Part shown: positions 43,334 through 54,461 of the stretch, in pieces
Position numbering within the stretch: the stretch's first letter is position 1
How the letters are laid out: every line of letters begins with the position of its first letter
Source: Cordylochernes scorpioides
Taxonomy: Eukaryota > Arthropoda > Arachnida > Pseudoscorpiones > Chernetidae
Assembly: GCA_030710605.1 (NCBI GenBank)
Contig: CP092884.1
Span: 19,325,483-19,389,482, forward strand
Direction of reading: 5' to 3'
DNA: 64,000 bases
Notes under the pieces: generated by a model
What the model was told of the DNA's origin: nothing
Database searches by the model: none
What the model saw: the letters and a program-made list of their open reading frames with translations, nothing else
Program-made: the position numbers and the translations under genes

Positions 43334-44139
43334 CTAGCGGATGTACCCGGCTTCGCCCGGGTTTTACCCTAGTGAAAGTTTACCTAACGAACATTTGTTA
43401 AAACAATTCTAGAAAACATCCAATCCCTACTGAATCTATACTTGGCAAGATAACTTTATGTTTGATTATCTGCTCCACCTAGCTGTACCAGTTCAAACGT
43501 TGCTGTCTTTGAACAAAAAGGCAGTTTTAATACCTAAATAATAATTTATTAATGATCAAATGTATACAATACATCAAAATGAAAATTAACAATAAAATTA
43601 TCCCTACATAAATGTCATTTAAATATAACATATGTAAAAAATAATAGATATATTTTGATAATTTGAAACTCGTAAATTTAAATCTCTCGATAAAGTGAAC
43701 ATTTTTTCCCGGTCCCTTGAAAAATACTCGATAAGTTGAATAAAATCAATTTTAATTATCATTATTCTTGTCTCAAATAAATTGCTGTGTCATCCTGAAT
43801 TTTGTCTTTTCTAATTTTCTACATTACAAAATCATCATTTTATCTATATTCCCAATATAAATGTTGTAGATAAATGATAAAACTAACTTTGACTTGTACG
43901 CAATTAATAGGTAGAAAATCTTACTTTTGATAAATAATCATCATCATTTGATAAATAATCATCATCATCATCACAAATCTGCAAATAACTCTAAAGATAT
44001 TCAAGATATTCAAGAAATTATTTTTCAAAAACCTTCCCAGGGATATACCTAACAATATCCCAAAATTTCACGGCGATTGGATGTATGGTTTTTGATTCTA
44101 TAGAGTACAGACAGACATTCAATTTTATATATATATAGA
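43334..44139 (-). mobile_element. Helitron (family A), non-autonomous, complete
   Basis: Minus strand: A flank, TCTATATATA start with TTGAATGTCTGTCTGT just inside, and an end with the CCCGGGCGAAGCCGGG hairpin, TACATCCG, CTAG and a T flank. 806 bp, no protein. Contains 43770-43830, which matches the 3' end of the TRIM LTR at 44978-45148. Confidence 0.88.
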
Positions 44140-44279
44140 TTTAGTTAGGTTATAGTCATGAATTTATAAATCTAGAATCAAAGCTCACTGGGGATTAGGC
44201 CTTAAATAGACGGAAGTCTTCTCGCAGTGGATTGATCAATTCCTTGTAAGAGGCGTACAATAAGACTTAAAAATAAATA

Positions 44280-44610
44280 TAAAAATTTGTTCATTCCTGG
44301 ACACTCTGACCACTCAGAGGTCTGAAAATTTTTACACTTGCATTGTTCATTGGAGTGAGTAAATGTTAGAAGTCTCATACTTCTATGTGATCTGAAAGCA
44401 TATTAAAATTAAATTTGAAAATTTATCGATTCTTGGCCATTCTGACAACCGCAAAGTCTGAAAATTTGTTAACTTGCATTGTCATCAGGCTCTAATAAGT
44501 GTTCAAAATTTCAGAATTCTACATGCTCTAGAAGTATACTAAAAATCAATTACAGGATTTGTGGGCAGACAGACATGGAGGCAAGTTAAATAAAAGCTTT
44601 TAATATGGTA
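44280..44610 (-). repeat. Dispersed repeat C, inverted copy
   Basis: Complement of 15903-16260, ending 'aaataaaagcttttaatatg'. The TTAA next to GCTTTT parallels the flank of the MITE at 43017. Confidence 0.6.
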
Positions 44611-44977
44611 TCTTTTTAGTGGAAAACTAAACAGATCCTGATATCAAAGAAGGGAAAATGTCAAAGACAGGTTTGATTGTGATCAAATTTATATGTTGAT
44701 TGTATTCGATGGATGTGCAAAGATATCTGTGATAGGAGATGTAGAGCAAAGGCATGTAGCAATAAAACCGACAAACATAATTCATAATTCACTATCACTT
44801 TTGGTCAACCACTCAGCTAGACATGGACCAGATTTTGAAATTAATATCAAAATTATATAGAACACCTTTGAAGAAAAAACTGGCACAAGAATCTTTCTAG
44901 TGTGTTGAGCCTTTGTTGAAGATTTTTTTAAGGCATAAAAAGAAAAATTGATATAGCACCACAAGATATACATATAT

Positions 44978-45640
44978 TGTCACAAAATATCAATATTTTT
45001 TAAACAGATTTTTAATTTTGATATTTATATTTTGCTACTCTGTAAATTTCCCTCATTGCCTCTCTGGTATTTCATAAATGTTGATTTATTTTGCCTTGAA
45101 TAAATTGCCATGTGTAAACCTGAAGTTTGTCTTTTCAAATTTTCTACATGATATTTTGGTGGGGATGCTGGGTAGTTTAAGGAAGACAAACTGAAGCTTA
45201 CCGAGCAGACCTTGAGGCCATGCGTGCTGTGGTCGACATTTTTCAGTGACTGACTCCAGGATTCCACCGTCATGTCAAAGCCAAGACATCACAACAAGAA
45301 GACGAGGTCCCTATAGATGATACGAAGAAATAGCCGCACTTCATGCCACAAAGATACTAAGAAAAAACTTAAAGACTCGAGGGAATCCTTGACAGAAATA
45401 GATCAGATCCTTGTCAGAAGCAACAAGATTGCAAGCTGTGGGTCACAGCTCCTATAAGGAAGGAAATATGTAGCAAAATATTATTATTTTATGAACATAT
45501 TATTAATTTTAATATTTATATTTTGCTACTTGTAAACTTCCCTCATTGCCTCTTTGGTGTTTTATAATGTTTATTTGTTCTTCCCATGAGAGAATAAATT
45601 ACCATGTCAACCTGAAGTTTGTCTTTCCTAATTTTTTACA
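44978..45640 (+). mobile_element. TRIM (miniature LTR retrotransposon)
   Basis: Direct LTRs of 171 and 172 bp (44978-45148, 45469-45640), both starting TGT and ending ACA, each with an AATAAA signal. After the left LTR lies a primer-binding-site-like TGGTGGGGATGCTGGGTA (45158-45175). Before the right LTR lies a purine tract AAGGAAGGAAA. The 320-bp interior has no protein. The flanks (TATAT and CACAC) give no clear duplication. Confidence 0.82.
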
Positions 45641-45909
45641 CACACACATAACAATATTATAACTACAGTTAAAACCTACATATATAAAATGTACAAAATA
45701 ATTTTTTTCTATATAGAATTATAAAAATAAAACTTAAAAAAGAGTATAATTCATTCATTCATTCAAAGTTTCTTATTTAAAGGCTTCTTGTGTCATTTCA
45801 TAAAGTTCCACAAGATTGCTTATACAAGAAGAAAGGCATCGGCCTCTCTCTCATTCAAATATGGGCTTTTAATAAACAAATAGTATGTGTGATCCTAGAT
45901 AATTTTTTT

Positions 45910-48630
45910 TACTATCAGGTTTCTGGCAATGATTTCAATTCCCGTCATCCAATCTGGTTCGACAAAATAACAAATTCAAATGGTTACAAATTGCAAACGA
46001 AAATCACTTGTACATTCACAACGATAAAACTCCAACATGTAGAGGGGCAAGTATAGTAGATCTAACAATCTCGAATAGACTTTCAATAAATATGATCAGA
46101 CATTGGACCACCTCATCACTGACGAATTTGGCAATTCATTTTGAAATTCACTCAAAATTCAATTATATAAAAGATAAACAGAATTCTACATGGAAATTCA
46201 ATGAAAAACACGCCAATTGGACAAATTTTTCCAAAAATCTCAAGTATCAAGAATTTATCAAATTAAAGAACGAGGCAGATATGGTGAAAAATTGCATGGA
46301 TATTGATAAAGTTGTAAACAAACTCACGGCTAACATAATAGAAGCAGCTTATATATCATTAAAAGTAAAATCAAACAACTACACATACGATACAGGTATA
46401 AAATGGTGGAATAAAAAACTTGAACAAATGAAAACACATTTTCATTATGTAAGAAACTTATTTTATCACAGTAAGACTATCGATGCAACAAGATTTAAAC
46501 AAGTCAGAAACAAATTTAATAATATGATAAAGAAAGCAAAGAGAAATAGTTTGAAAAATTTCATCGAAGAAAATGAATCAAATGATCCTTTTGGTAACGC
46601 ATATAAATTTTTCAAAAAGCTCAAATCCTCAAACAAACAAAAAGGACTTCCCATAATAGACAACAATCAAGAATCAGAAAAAGAAAAATGCATTACAGAC
46701 CTAATAAATGTATTAATTGCAGATGACAGAATTGATCAAGACAACCATCAACAAGAATTGGTTAGAAGTTACGAACCTTTTCTAAGGAATTCAAGCGCTA
46801 TCCATATTGATACAGAAGAAATAGAACATCTAATTGACAATAGCAATGTTAAAAAGTCACCAGGTCAAGATAATATCAGTAATAACATGATAAAATACGC
46901 AAAGACTCTGTTACTTCCGGTGCTACATTCGTTATTAAATAAATGCATTCAGATGGGATATTTTCCAAGGGAATGGAAAACGACAGTTTTAAAAATTCTA
47001 ATGAAACCAAACAAATCTAACGTCGAATCAATAAAAAGCTATCGACCTATTTCGTTAACATCTAATCTGTCTAAGATCTACGAAAAAGTTATTAAAAAGA
47101 AAATTTATGAATATTATATGCAAAACAATTTATTAAGTCCCAAACAACATGGATTCATCAAGTCAAAATCTACTATTACAGCCTTTAATAATATAACCGA
47201 TATAATAATGAAACACAAAACCAAAGAACTGACAGCTCTGGTCACAATAAATATTGCGGGAGCCTTTGATAACGCATGGTGGCCTGCGATTTAAAAAATA
47301 ATAGATGAATATAATTTGCTGGAAAGTTTAATAAGGACTATTCAATCATATTTCAAATCGAGGAAAACAAAATTTACATATGAGAACTTATCAATAAATA
47401 AACAAATTACAAAGCGATGTCCGCAGGTTTGCCCGCTATCTCCACTACTATGGATAATATTATTAAACGATCTTTTGATCAAATATCAAGTTCCTAATAG
47501 TGAAGTGGTATGTTATGCGAATGATGTATCAATTATATGCTGGCACAACAAATGCATTGACCTGAAATTAGTTATAGAAAAGGCATTAAATACGATTGAT
47601 GTATGGTGTAAGAGTAACAAACTTGAAATAAGTCTAGAAAAAACTAATATACTTTATTTACACAACAAAGAAAAAATCCCAATCAAATTTAATAATGAAA
47701 TAATCATACCAACTCTGAAGACCAAAATTTTAGGAATAATAATTGCAAATCACAGAAGAAGAAACAAAATAAATTTTACATACCACATAGAAGAAATAGT
47801 AAATCGTACAAAACGTTTTAAAAATTATCTCTTCTCAATTTGTGGGAAATCTTGGGGTCTAAGCACCCAGAAAAGGCTAACTTTATATAAATCCATTTTC
47901 AGATCAATACTTACATATGGAGCCAAAATTTGGTTCAAATATTTAAATAAAAAATGTTTACAAAAATTAAATTCAACTCAATATCAAATACTAACATGGT
48001 GTATACAAGCCTATAAATCCACATCATAAAGCTGTGTTAATAGTTTGGCCAACATTCCTCTGATCTCAGACTTTATCGAATCCAGAATCATGATATCTGT
48101 GTGTGATCTGAGAAACTTATCCACAGATGATCACCAAATTTATGACACATTTATTCCAGGAATTATAAATACCTTTCTCAAATCAAGAATGAATGTTCTG
48201 AAAAACGAAGCAAATAATACTTTCTTAAGCTTTTTTCCCCTAGAAATCCCTAAATACTTTCGTCCAAATTTTTATAATACTCAATTTGTTACAAACCACG
48301 GAAATTTCAAAAGTTTTTTAAATAGAATAAAGGCAGTGGAGGATTCAAGTTGCTTTTGTGGTATTGAGGAACAAACCTCAAGTTATCTACTAATCGATTG
48401 CCCAGCATTTCAAGATTATAGAATGAAGAATGAACTAGTTGTTTGTGAACTTAACGATTTGATTTCCGATAAAAAATCATATTTAAAGTTCAATTCATTT
48501 TGTAAATACATTCTAAACTTTCTACAAAATCTGGATCTCTAATGTTTTTGTGCGTTGAATAATGTAAATAATTTATGTAAATAAACTTTTCTCCTTGTTT
48601 GGAGCAAGTATCCCTTGCAGGATATAGCGC
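45910..48630 (+). mobile_element. R1-like non-LTR retrotransposon, 5'-truncated
   Basis: A 3' part of an R1/Jockey-group LINE: end of the endonuclease, the full RT region, a Cys-rich C-terminus and a short 3' region ending in 'ggtaataattgg' repeats. Adjacent frames are broken only a few times. The second copy is at 41160-42910. Confidence 0.87.
45918..48542 (+). pseudogene. Endonuclease/reverse transcriptase of the R1-like LINE
   Basis: Endonuclease: SGNDFNSRHPIWFD (about 45920) then, after a frameshift, SIVDLTISN. RT in 46008-47294: KKSPGQDNISNNMI, SYRPISLTSNLSKIYEK, KQHGF, and GAFDNAWWP typical of R1-type elements. After a stop near 47294 the frame 47316-48029 has CPQVCPLSPLLWII and a mutated active site VVCYANDVSII (YADD changed to YAND). 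48045-48542 carries a C-terminal CFCGIEEQTSSYLLIDC zinc-like motif. Not functional as it stands. Confidence 0.88.
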
Positions 48631-49228
48631 TTTGGAAATAAAATAATTGGTAATAATTGGCAATGAGTTATTTTCAATAAAATGAGACTCACCTCAAGAA
48701 AAACCAGTTGCATTATTTTAATTTATATCTAGGGGACAAAAACCAACCTCACCTCCTTGTGGTGTCCCCTGGGAAACACTGGGCAAATTCCCAGCAGACT
48801 AATGAGGCTCTGGTAGGATCAACAGACAGATGGGCGGATGAGAAAAACTTTCCCAACGACCATATGTGGAAGAATCTTGGAGGAGGAAACCTCTATAAAA
48901 ACCTGGGCTCAGCTGGCCCCGGCTGACAGGCCCCTATCAAGGATTACAGGTCACATGCAGCGTTTTCCCTAAAATAGGCAGCTTCAAAGGTGTCTGTCTC
49001 CATGTGAGGAGCAGCCTCAAATTAGAGATAAAGTCATACTACTACTGAAAGTGTCCCAACTCTTTGAGAGCAACCACAAATGCACTCCACATTCCATCAT
49101 GCTGACTACCAACCCGACTATAGATACTGTATCAGTTGTTGGATTAGAAAAAAAAATTATATCCAGGAGATTCATATCTATTGTATAAATATACTAAAGT
49201 AAAAGTAAGAATATGTAGTTTGCCTCAC
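48631..49228. other. Intron with unassigned repeat fragment
   Basis: 48880-48960 shares 'aacctgggctcagctggcc' with 11385-11403, so a small dispersed repeat is present. Otherwise nothing recognised. Confidence 0.4.
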
Positions 49229-49806
49229 CTGGCTGGAGCTGAGGTAGGGTGCCAGAAGGGTCAGTCCGATGTACTTGCCCTTCTGTTTCCAGGACATCCC
49301 GGCCACAGCCTTCCAGCGCACTTCAGCCAGGGTCTCCTGGCCTTGTGGCTTGCTCAACTCTGCATTAACTCGCAACAGCTCAGCATATATCTCCTTCACA
49401 AACTCCGACACTCCGCGTACAGAGCTCTCCCAGTTGGCTTCTAACAAGTTAGCCAGATCTGACACCAACTCTGAGCCAACCAGAAGTTCCTGTTGACTCT
49501 GTGGCACTGCTTTAGCCACAGTCTCTGACATCTTCATCCAGGAAGTCAAGGCCTGGAAGACTTGGAATGGATAGCTTGATGCTTTTTGGCACATGCTCAC
49601 AATGGGGTTGGCCATCAGAAAGAAGATGCATTTTGGTGAATCTGCTGGGTTCCTCTGCAGGAAGTTCCACTTCCTGGCACTGAGGATGCCATGGATGATG
49701 ACCAGTTTGAAAAATAAGGATTGGTCCTCTGAAGCTATATGTCTGTGAGTGGTTTCCAGCATTTTCTGGATCTCTGGTGTGGCATTGGCCTGGGGAATGA
49801 AGCCAT
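49229..49806 (-). CDS. THADA: THADA exon (largest recognised)
   Basis: 578-bp exon, acceptor TTTTTCTAACAG and donor GTGAGG. The 193 residues include IIHGILSARKW, FQVFQALTSWMK, LEANWESSVRGVSEFVKEIY and WKQKGKYIGLTLL. The 'NWE ... G-V ... V-K-x-I/F' and 'W-x-x-K-G-K-Y' blocks are THADA signatures. Two bases complete the Asp codon from 53323 and the exon ends in phase 0. Its coding composition is clearly more GC-rich than its flanks. Confidence 0.9.
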
Positions 49807-50195
49807 CTGTTAGAAAAATACATCAACTTTAAAATTAATGATCATGAGGATTCTGGCTTTTGAAAATAACAAAAGATTAACAGGTAACAACATAACTTTA
49901 TTATTAAAAAGAGTTATAGAAGCCTTTTGTGGACAGGCCCTTCATCAGCTCAATGTGTATTGTTGTAAATTTTTGAACAAATATTTTATTGTAGCACATT
50001 GTGTTTATAATCTATTATCCAAATTGTGCCTTATCTTATAATTTAGTATCTTTAAATTTAAAGTATAGCTTTTGTCCTACATAAAATTGGCCACTTTTGC
50101 ACACTTCACACATTTCACTTTTTTGTTGTAATGTCTATCAAGTTGAGTTGAACTTTTGGTAACTATATGGACCTATTACCCTATAGGATTTTCAA

Positions 50196-51107
50196 ATTTT
50201 TGGAATATTCGCCATTTTCAACCTTCTGGAAATCTTTATTATTAAGAATCTCAAATTTGCTTCAAGAATGAGTAATCAATCAGATTTTGTTGAGATCTCT
50301 TTGAATAACCCTGAACCTCGGGAACCAGAAGTAAGCATAAAAGTTCAATCTAAAGGTCGCCCACCTAATGCCATTTACTATCCACATGGTCGCCCAATTC
50401 AAGGTCAACCTGAAAGTACTCAAAATGACCCTCAAACTCCTAAAGGTTCTCAAGGTGAGCCTCGAACTCTTGCAACTTCTCAAGATGACCTTCAAAACAA
50501 TTCTTCTAAAAATCCTCTTCGAATTCTACAATCGTACATTCGGAGAAGGTTTAGTCCAACTTCTATAACTCTATGTATTTCAATATCTGGCGTTATATGG
50601 TTTATTTCAATTATTGCACATTATTAATAGTTTACTTTATAAATTCCGATGTTCAAATGCTTATTATTGCCCTTTTCTTGCTAATTATACCGAATGTGAT
50701 CTTTGCCATATATTTCTTAAATGAGACTTTAAAGATGTAAATGTATATACTATACAACTTTTTGCTATATTTTGACTAAATTGTAACTTGTATTTATAAC
50801 TATTCCTTTTTGGAATATTCGCCATTTTCAACCTTCTGGAAATCTTTATTATTAAGAATCTCAAATTTGCTTCAAGAATGAGTAATCAATCAGATTTTGT
50901 TGAGATCTCTTTGAATAACCCTGAACCTCGGGAACCAGAAGTAAGCATACAAGTTCAATCTAAAGGTCGCCCACCTAATGCCATTTACTATCCACATGGT
51001 CGCCCAATTCAAGGTCAACCTGAAAGTACTCAAAATGACCCTCAAACTCCTAAAGGTTCTCAAGGTGAGCCTCGAACTCTTGCAACTTCTCAAGATGACC
51101 TTCAAAT
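50196..51107 (+). repeat. Tandem duplication, 610-bp period
   Basis: About 300 bp (from TTTTTGGAATATTCGCC) at 50196-50497 is repeated almost exactly at 50807-51107. Between them are 310 bp present once. The layout could be a local tandem duplication or two direct terminal repeats of an unrecognised element. Only two or three bases differ, so the event is recent. Confidence 0.85.
50268..50627 (+). CDS. Unknown 119-residue protein with C-terminal membrane segment
   Basis: Starts MSNQSDFVEISLNNPEPRE after a long 5' region without competing ATGs. Residues 30-85 are Pro/Gln/Ser-rich with repeated 'Q-x-x-P/T-x-x-D-P' patterns. Residues 92-98 are basic (IRRRF) and 99-119 (SITLCISISGVIWFISII) are hydrophobic, so the product would be a tail-anchored membrane protein. 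I recognise no family. It lies antisense to the host gene inside its intron; a transposon origin is possible. Confidence 0.4.
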   Translation: MSNQSDFVEISLNNPEPREPEVSIKVQSKGRPPNAIYYPHGRPIQGQPESTQNDPQTPKGSQGEPRTLATSQDDLQNNSSKNPLRILQSYIRRRFSPTSITLCISISGVIWFISIIAHY

Positions 51108-51138
51108 TACCTTATTCCTTATCATGTGTAATGAGTGA
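50878..51138 (+). pseudogene. Truncated second copy of the 119-residue ORF
   Basis: Residues 1-79 are as in the first copy with one change (Ile-Lys to Ile-Gln at residue 25). The duplication then stops and the frame runs into ITLFLIMCNE, losing the basic and membrane parts. Confidence 0.5.
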
Positions 51139-51351
51139 ATACTCTCATAGAAGAACATGAAGGCCCGGTATCTTGAGCAACTATATTAAAATATCAAAAA
51201 GAAACTTATCTCTGGATAATTCCTACTTCCCCAACTGTTCCTATGACACAGAGGTTTAGAATTTTTTAACTCTTCCAATACAGAAGAGTTACCTTCATGC
51301 TAGAAGACACTTCCGCGAGAGGACATCTCTCTACAAAAGAGTTTTCATTCT

Positions 51352-52350
51352 AAGACTCAAAAAAGAAGGCCCTCTCCACCTGGCCAAAAGAAATGGATTT
51401 TTAAAATATAAAGTGGAAAAAAATTATTTAGCAGAAAAAATTTCTCCATGCGAATCACTACAAAATGTTATTTTTAAAGCCCCTTTAAATGAACCCACCA
51501 ACAAACAATACCAAAATCCAGACTACTTGAAACAATTATCATTAGAAATAATTAATAACATTCCTAAAAAGGCAATAACTATATACACGGATGGTAGCAG
51601 AGACAAGTTGGGACACACTGGCAGTGGTTGTCTCATTAAAACCACAAATGGCATTGAGAAAATGAACAGAAGAAACCCAGATTTTTGCTCAGTCTTCAGA
51701 ATTTATGGCCATCTATGAAGCTTTAAAATCCATCAGAAATACTAATTATCAAGATATATGGATTCTTACTGATAGTAGAAGTGTCATACAACACTTGAGT
51801 CACACAGGGGAACTTAGAGACAAAGTAAGCAGGAACATAATTTGTTATCTCCAAAAACTCTCAAAAACCTCAAAAATTCCCTTTCTGTGATACCTTCACA
51901 CGTTGGAATTGAAGGCAATGAAGCTGCTGATGCGCTAGCTAAAAAAGGCACAAAAGAACCCTTGCCACAGAAAAATAAACTTTAAAGAAATAGAAGAAAC
52001 AGTATCCAAAACAAAAATAAACAAGAACTGGAGGATCCCACCTAAGCACAGTTGGTACAGTGGAGTGGACCCAAGAGGAGCTCTGAACCTCATAAATAGA
52101 CAGTATCAAACAACACTAACAAGATTTAGAACAGGTCATCTGAAGATAGAAAATAATAACAAAGTCTATCCCACATGCCCAAAATGTAGCTTGGCACCTG
52201 CAGCTTCAGAACACATTTTGGCTTGCATTAGATGCACTAAACAGGACCTTTGGGAGAGGCTGCTGCTTATCATAAAACAGCTCGAGGAGCATGAACTCAT
52301 GGAATTCGTGTAATCTTTACACAAGGGAATAAGAAACAACAACAACAACT
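51352..52350 (+). mobile_element. 5'-truncated LINE with RNase H domain, (AAC)n tail
   Basis: About 1 kb flanked by GAGTTTTCATTCT (51339-51351) and GAGTTTTCATTGT (52351-52363), a 13-bp target duplication. RNase H: ITIYTDGSRDKLG, AIYEALKSI, ILTDSRSVI and, after a frameshift, GIEGNEAADALAKKG. The C-terminus has CPKCSLAPAASEHILAC. RNase H at the end of ORF2 fits the I/Jockey/LOA group. Shorter copies lie at 11688, 14455, 15737, 24094 and 40048. Confidence 0.9.
51413..52313 (+). pseudogene. LINE RNase H and C-terminal Cys domain
   Basis: Catalytic residues D (YTDGS), E (YEALKS) and D (LTDSRS) are visible, and the last D lies in GNEAADALA. Frames change at about 51705, 51890 and 52050, so no full protein is made from this copy. 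Confidence 0.85.
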
Positions 52351-52819
52351 GAGTTTTCATTGTCAAAATTAACATTTTTACAAATTATAAATTTTATGAT
52401 AAGAAAACACCCTTCTCTAAAGGACACTTTGGATCTGCAACTAGGTGTTGTCCTTTGCAGATAGGTTCTAATGCACTGAAAAAAATCCTCTTCTATAAAA
52501 AAAAGTGCAAAATATCATCATTAACTTAGCGCCCTCTATGGATGAAATTTTTTATTCTTATTTTCTCAACATATTTTTCTTCCAAAATATAAGTTAATAA
52601 TTTTTTTCGATAGAGTGTGCTAAATTAATGATGACATTTAAAATGTTTCTTAACAGGCTCATTTGTAATTTTGTGGAAGGGCATTGCTTGTTGCATTATA
52701 TCTTTAATTTAGATATACATTTCTACAGCTCTAGAGGCATATGTCCATAGTTTATTCAAACACTAATTTACTGTATTCAATAGTAGTATTCAATAGCTGA
52801 AGATTTCATTCAACCTCCG

Positions 52820-53040
52820 AGGATTTCACAAAATCAAAACCCAACCTGAACTGGCAAGGGCTATTAGTCCGAAACCAAGTCTCCAAATTCTCCAAGTCTC
52901 TCAATTTGCCCCAAACTGGTGTTGTGGCTTTGTTATTGATCGGAGTCTGCTAGTTTGTGGAGATGGTGAGTAAAAGAGGCTTAGCTTTGACTATATTTTG
53001 ACTAGAGGGATGACCTTTATTTTTATATATCGTCCCTGCA
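52820..53040. repeat. Dispersed repeat D, second copy
   Basis: 'ggtgttgtggctttgttatt' and 'gggatgacctttattttta' match 37940-38050. Diverged and without clear ends. Confidence 0.4.
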
Positions 53041-53058
53041 AAATTTTTCAGTATATAT

Positions 53059-53258
53059 ACACTCACGGACAAAACTTGAGGAAGTTGTACCTTTTAGCAT
53101 GTATATCAGGATTCAAACAATAACTCTGAAAAATATTTGATACACAGTGACCTTTATTGGAGACACATGAGATAACCAAGTGTGAACAAAATTGCCTCCA
53201 TCACCTTCAAAAAAATAGACGACAGGACACATTAAAGACTTTCCACTTCCTTTCCACA
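53059..53258. mobile_element. MITE with CACTCATGGACAAAACTTAA ends, right end lost
   Basis: Left end CACTCACGGACAAAACTTGA after TATA. Collinear with 39026-39226 until 'gactttccacttcctttcc', after which the right inverted repeat is missing. The exon at 53323 follows closely. Confidence 0.75.
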
Positions 53259-53322
53259 TGCTGTCCAGTGGGCCCAAGCTTCAGAATGCTACCTAGATCA
53301 AGAGGCCTGTAATAAAAATTAC

Positions 53323-53437
53323 CTTGTGGTAGGAGAATCCTCCAAATGCAGTCAACCCCAGAGTCCAAGGAAACCAACTTGTAGAAAATGAGGAAGAGAA
53401 TGGTCCCTGAGAGTAGGCTGATTTCTATAGGGCAGTC
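53323..53437 (-). CDS. THADA: THADA exon (most 5' recognised)
   Basis: 115-bp exon with acceptor GATTTATTTCAG and donor GTAATT. It encodes DCPIEISLLSGTILFLIFYK and LDSGVDCIWRILLPQ. Phase 0 in and one base out, which together with AT of the next exon gives Asp. The identity rests mainly on the perfect phase match and spacing; the sequence itself is less conserved. Confidence 0.72.
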
Positions 53438-54461
53438 CTGAAATAAATCCACAGAGTTCATTAGCATCATAGGGGGAGCTAGCTTATTCAAACTATTGGT
53501 TGATGTTTTTCTATTCATTTCTCTTTCAATCAAATGGCTCAATGCTTCTAAAATGTTGAGATGTAAAGTTGTGGTAGAAATCTACGAAGAACCACATTGG
53601 AATGATCAACCATAAAAAAGCCAAGGTTTTCCCAATATTATGTCAATAACTTCCGTGAATTTGTCCTGACCCTTTCACCACCAACCATGTGCCAGCGTGT
53701 GATCAGGAGCCTAAAGCCTATAATATACTTGTGTATGATCCAACATTTATTCTTCTGTAAGTGGTTATCTGAATTACATTTAAACTGTATATTAAGGTAG
53801 CAGAGGAGGTAAATGTTATTACCTAGTTGAAAATGACTGTATTGTAATTGACCTTTTTTTTTTATTTTTTGTATATAGTCCTTTAATTATTGGATGCACT
53901 TTGTTTAAAAAATATCTGCATATCTGAATATCTGCACTTGGGGCAAGTCTACTCCTATGGTAGAGTACTGGCTACTAACAACATATACTAGCATGTCTGG
54001 AAGCAAAAGGGTTAAAAAGGGAGAAAACATATAACACACATTACTGATATTCATCTCCATATAGGGAGAGTTTTACCTATTGTCATGAAATAACCTCTCA
54101 TATATTTCCTATTTAGAATATCTATAGAGAAGCAGGCCATGATTATGGAAGTAGTATATACACACACACACAGAAAGCCTTCATTGAGACTCTCTGGTCT
54201 CACACAGATTCTCCATTATATGAGAAGGGGTATTATATAAGTAAAAAAATAAATTTAAGAAAGATCCAGTTAGACATGTCTTTGATATTCAAAGCCTTCA
54301 TGTAAAATTTATATACATTTAATGTGAATGACCTATTATCTGACGGGTTGGATATTAAATAATATAATGAGGGGTGTGCCTGAGCAATTCCCAGGAGAAG
54401 CAAGTCTCTTCTAAATCAAGAAACGAACATTCTAACATGTTGTGTTCTAGTTCTGCCTTGG
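53438..54461. other. Intron or upstream sequence, nothing recognised
   Basis: Includes a short CA-type microsatellite near 54158 and AT-rich DNA. I find no upstream THADA exon here. Confidence 0.4.

Larger units (their letters stand above)
51296..52473. mobile_element. MITE, CAGTAGAA family, split by a LINE
   Basis: 51296-51351 and 52351-52473 together make one copy of the 175-bp family, with 'gcgagaggacatctctctac' on the left and 'aggtgttgtcctttgcagat' on the right. The LINE inserted into its centre. Confidence 0.75.
2407..53437 (-). other. THADA: THADA-family gene, 12 recognised exons (partial)
   Basis: Twelve minus-strand exons (115, 578, 104, 90, 169, 97, 171, 123, 113, 152, 93 and 162 bp, from high to low coordinate) encode about 655 residues in the order expected for the middle and C-terminal part of THADA/Trm732 proteins. 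All are bounded by AG and GT, and ten of eleven joins preserve phase. Known members are helical-repeat partners of the FTSJ1/Trm7 tRNA 2'-O-methyltransferase; a metabolic role is reported in flies. Introns reach about 10 kb and are full of transposons. The join 7471/3749 is out of phase. N- and C-terminal exons are not found. The assignment rests on motif recognition, not on a search. Confidence 0.8.

Noticed and set aside
45025-45273. Minus-strand exon-like frame with a good GTAAGC donor
   Set aside because: It lies inside the TRIM (LTR end and interior), and the THADA exons on each side (49229 and 40522) join directly in phase 0 without it.
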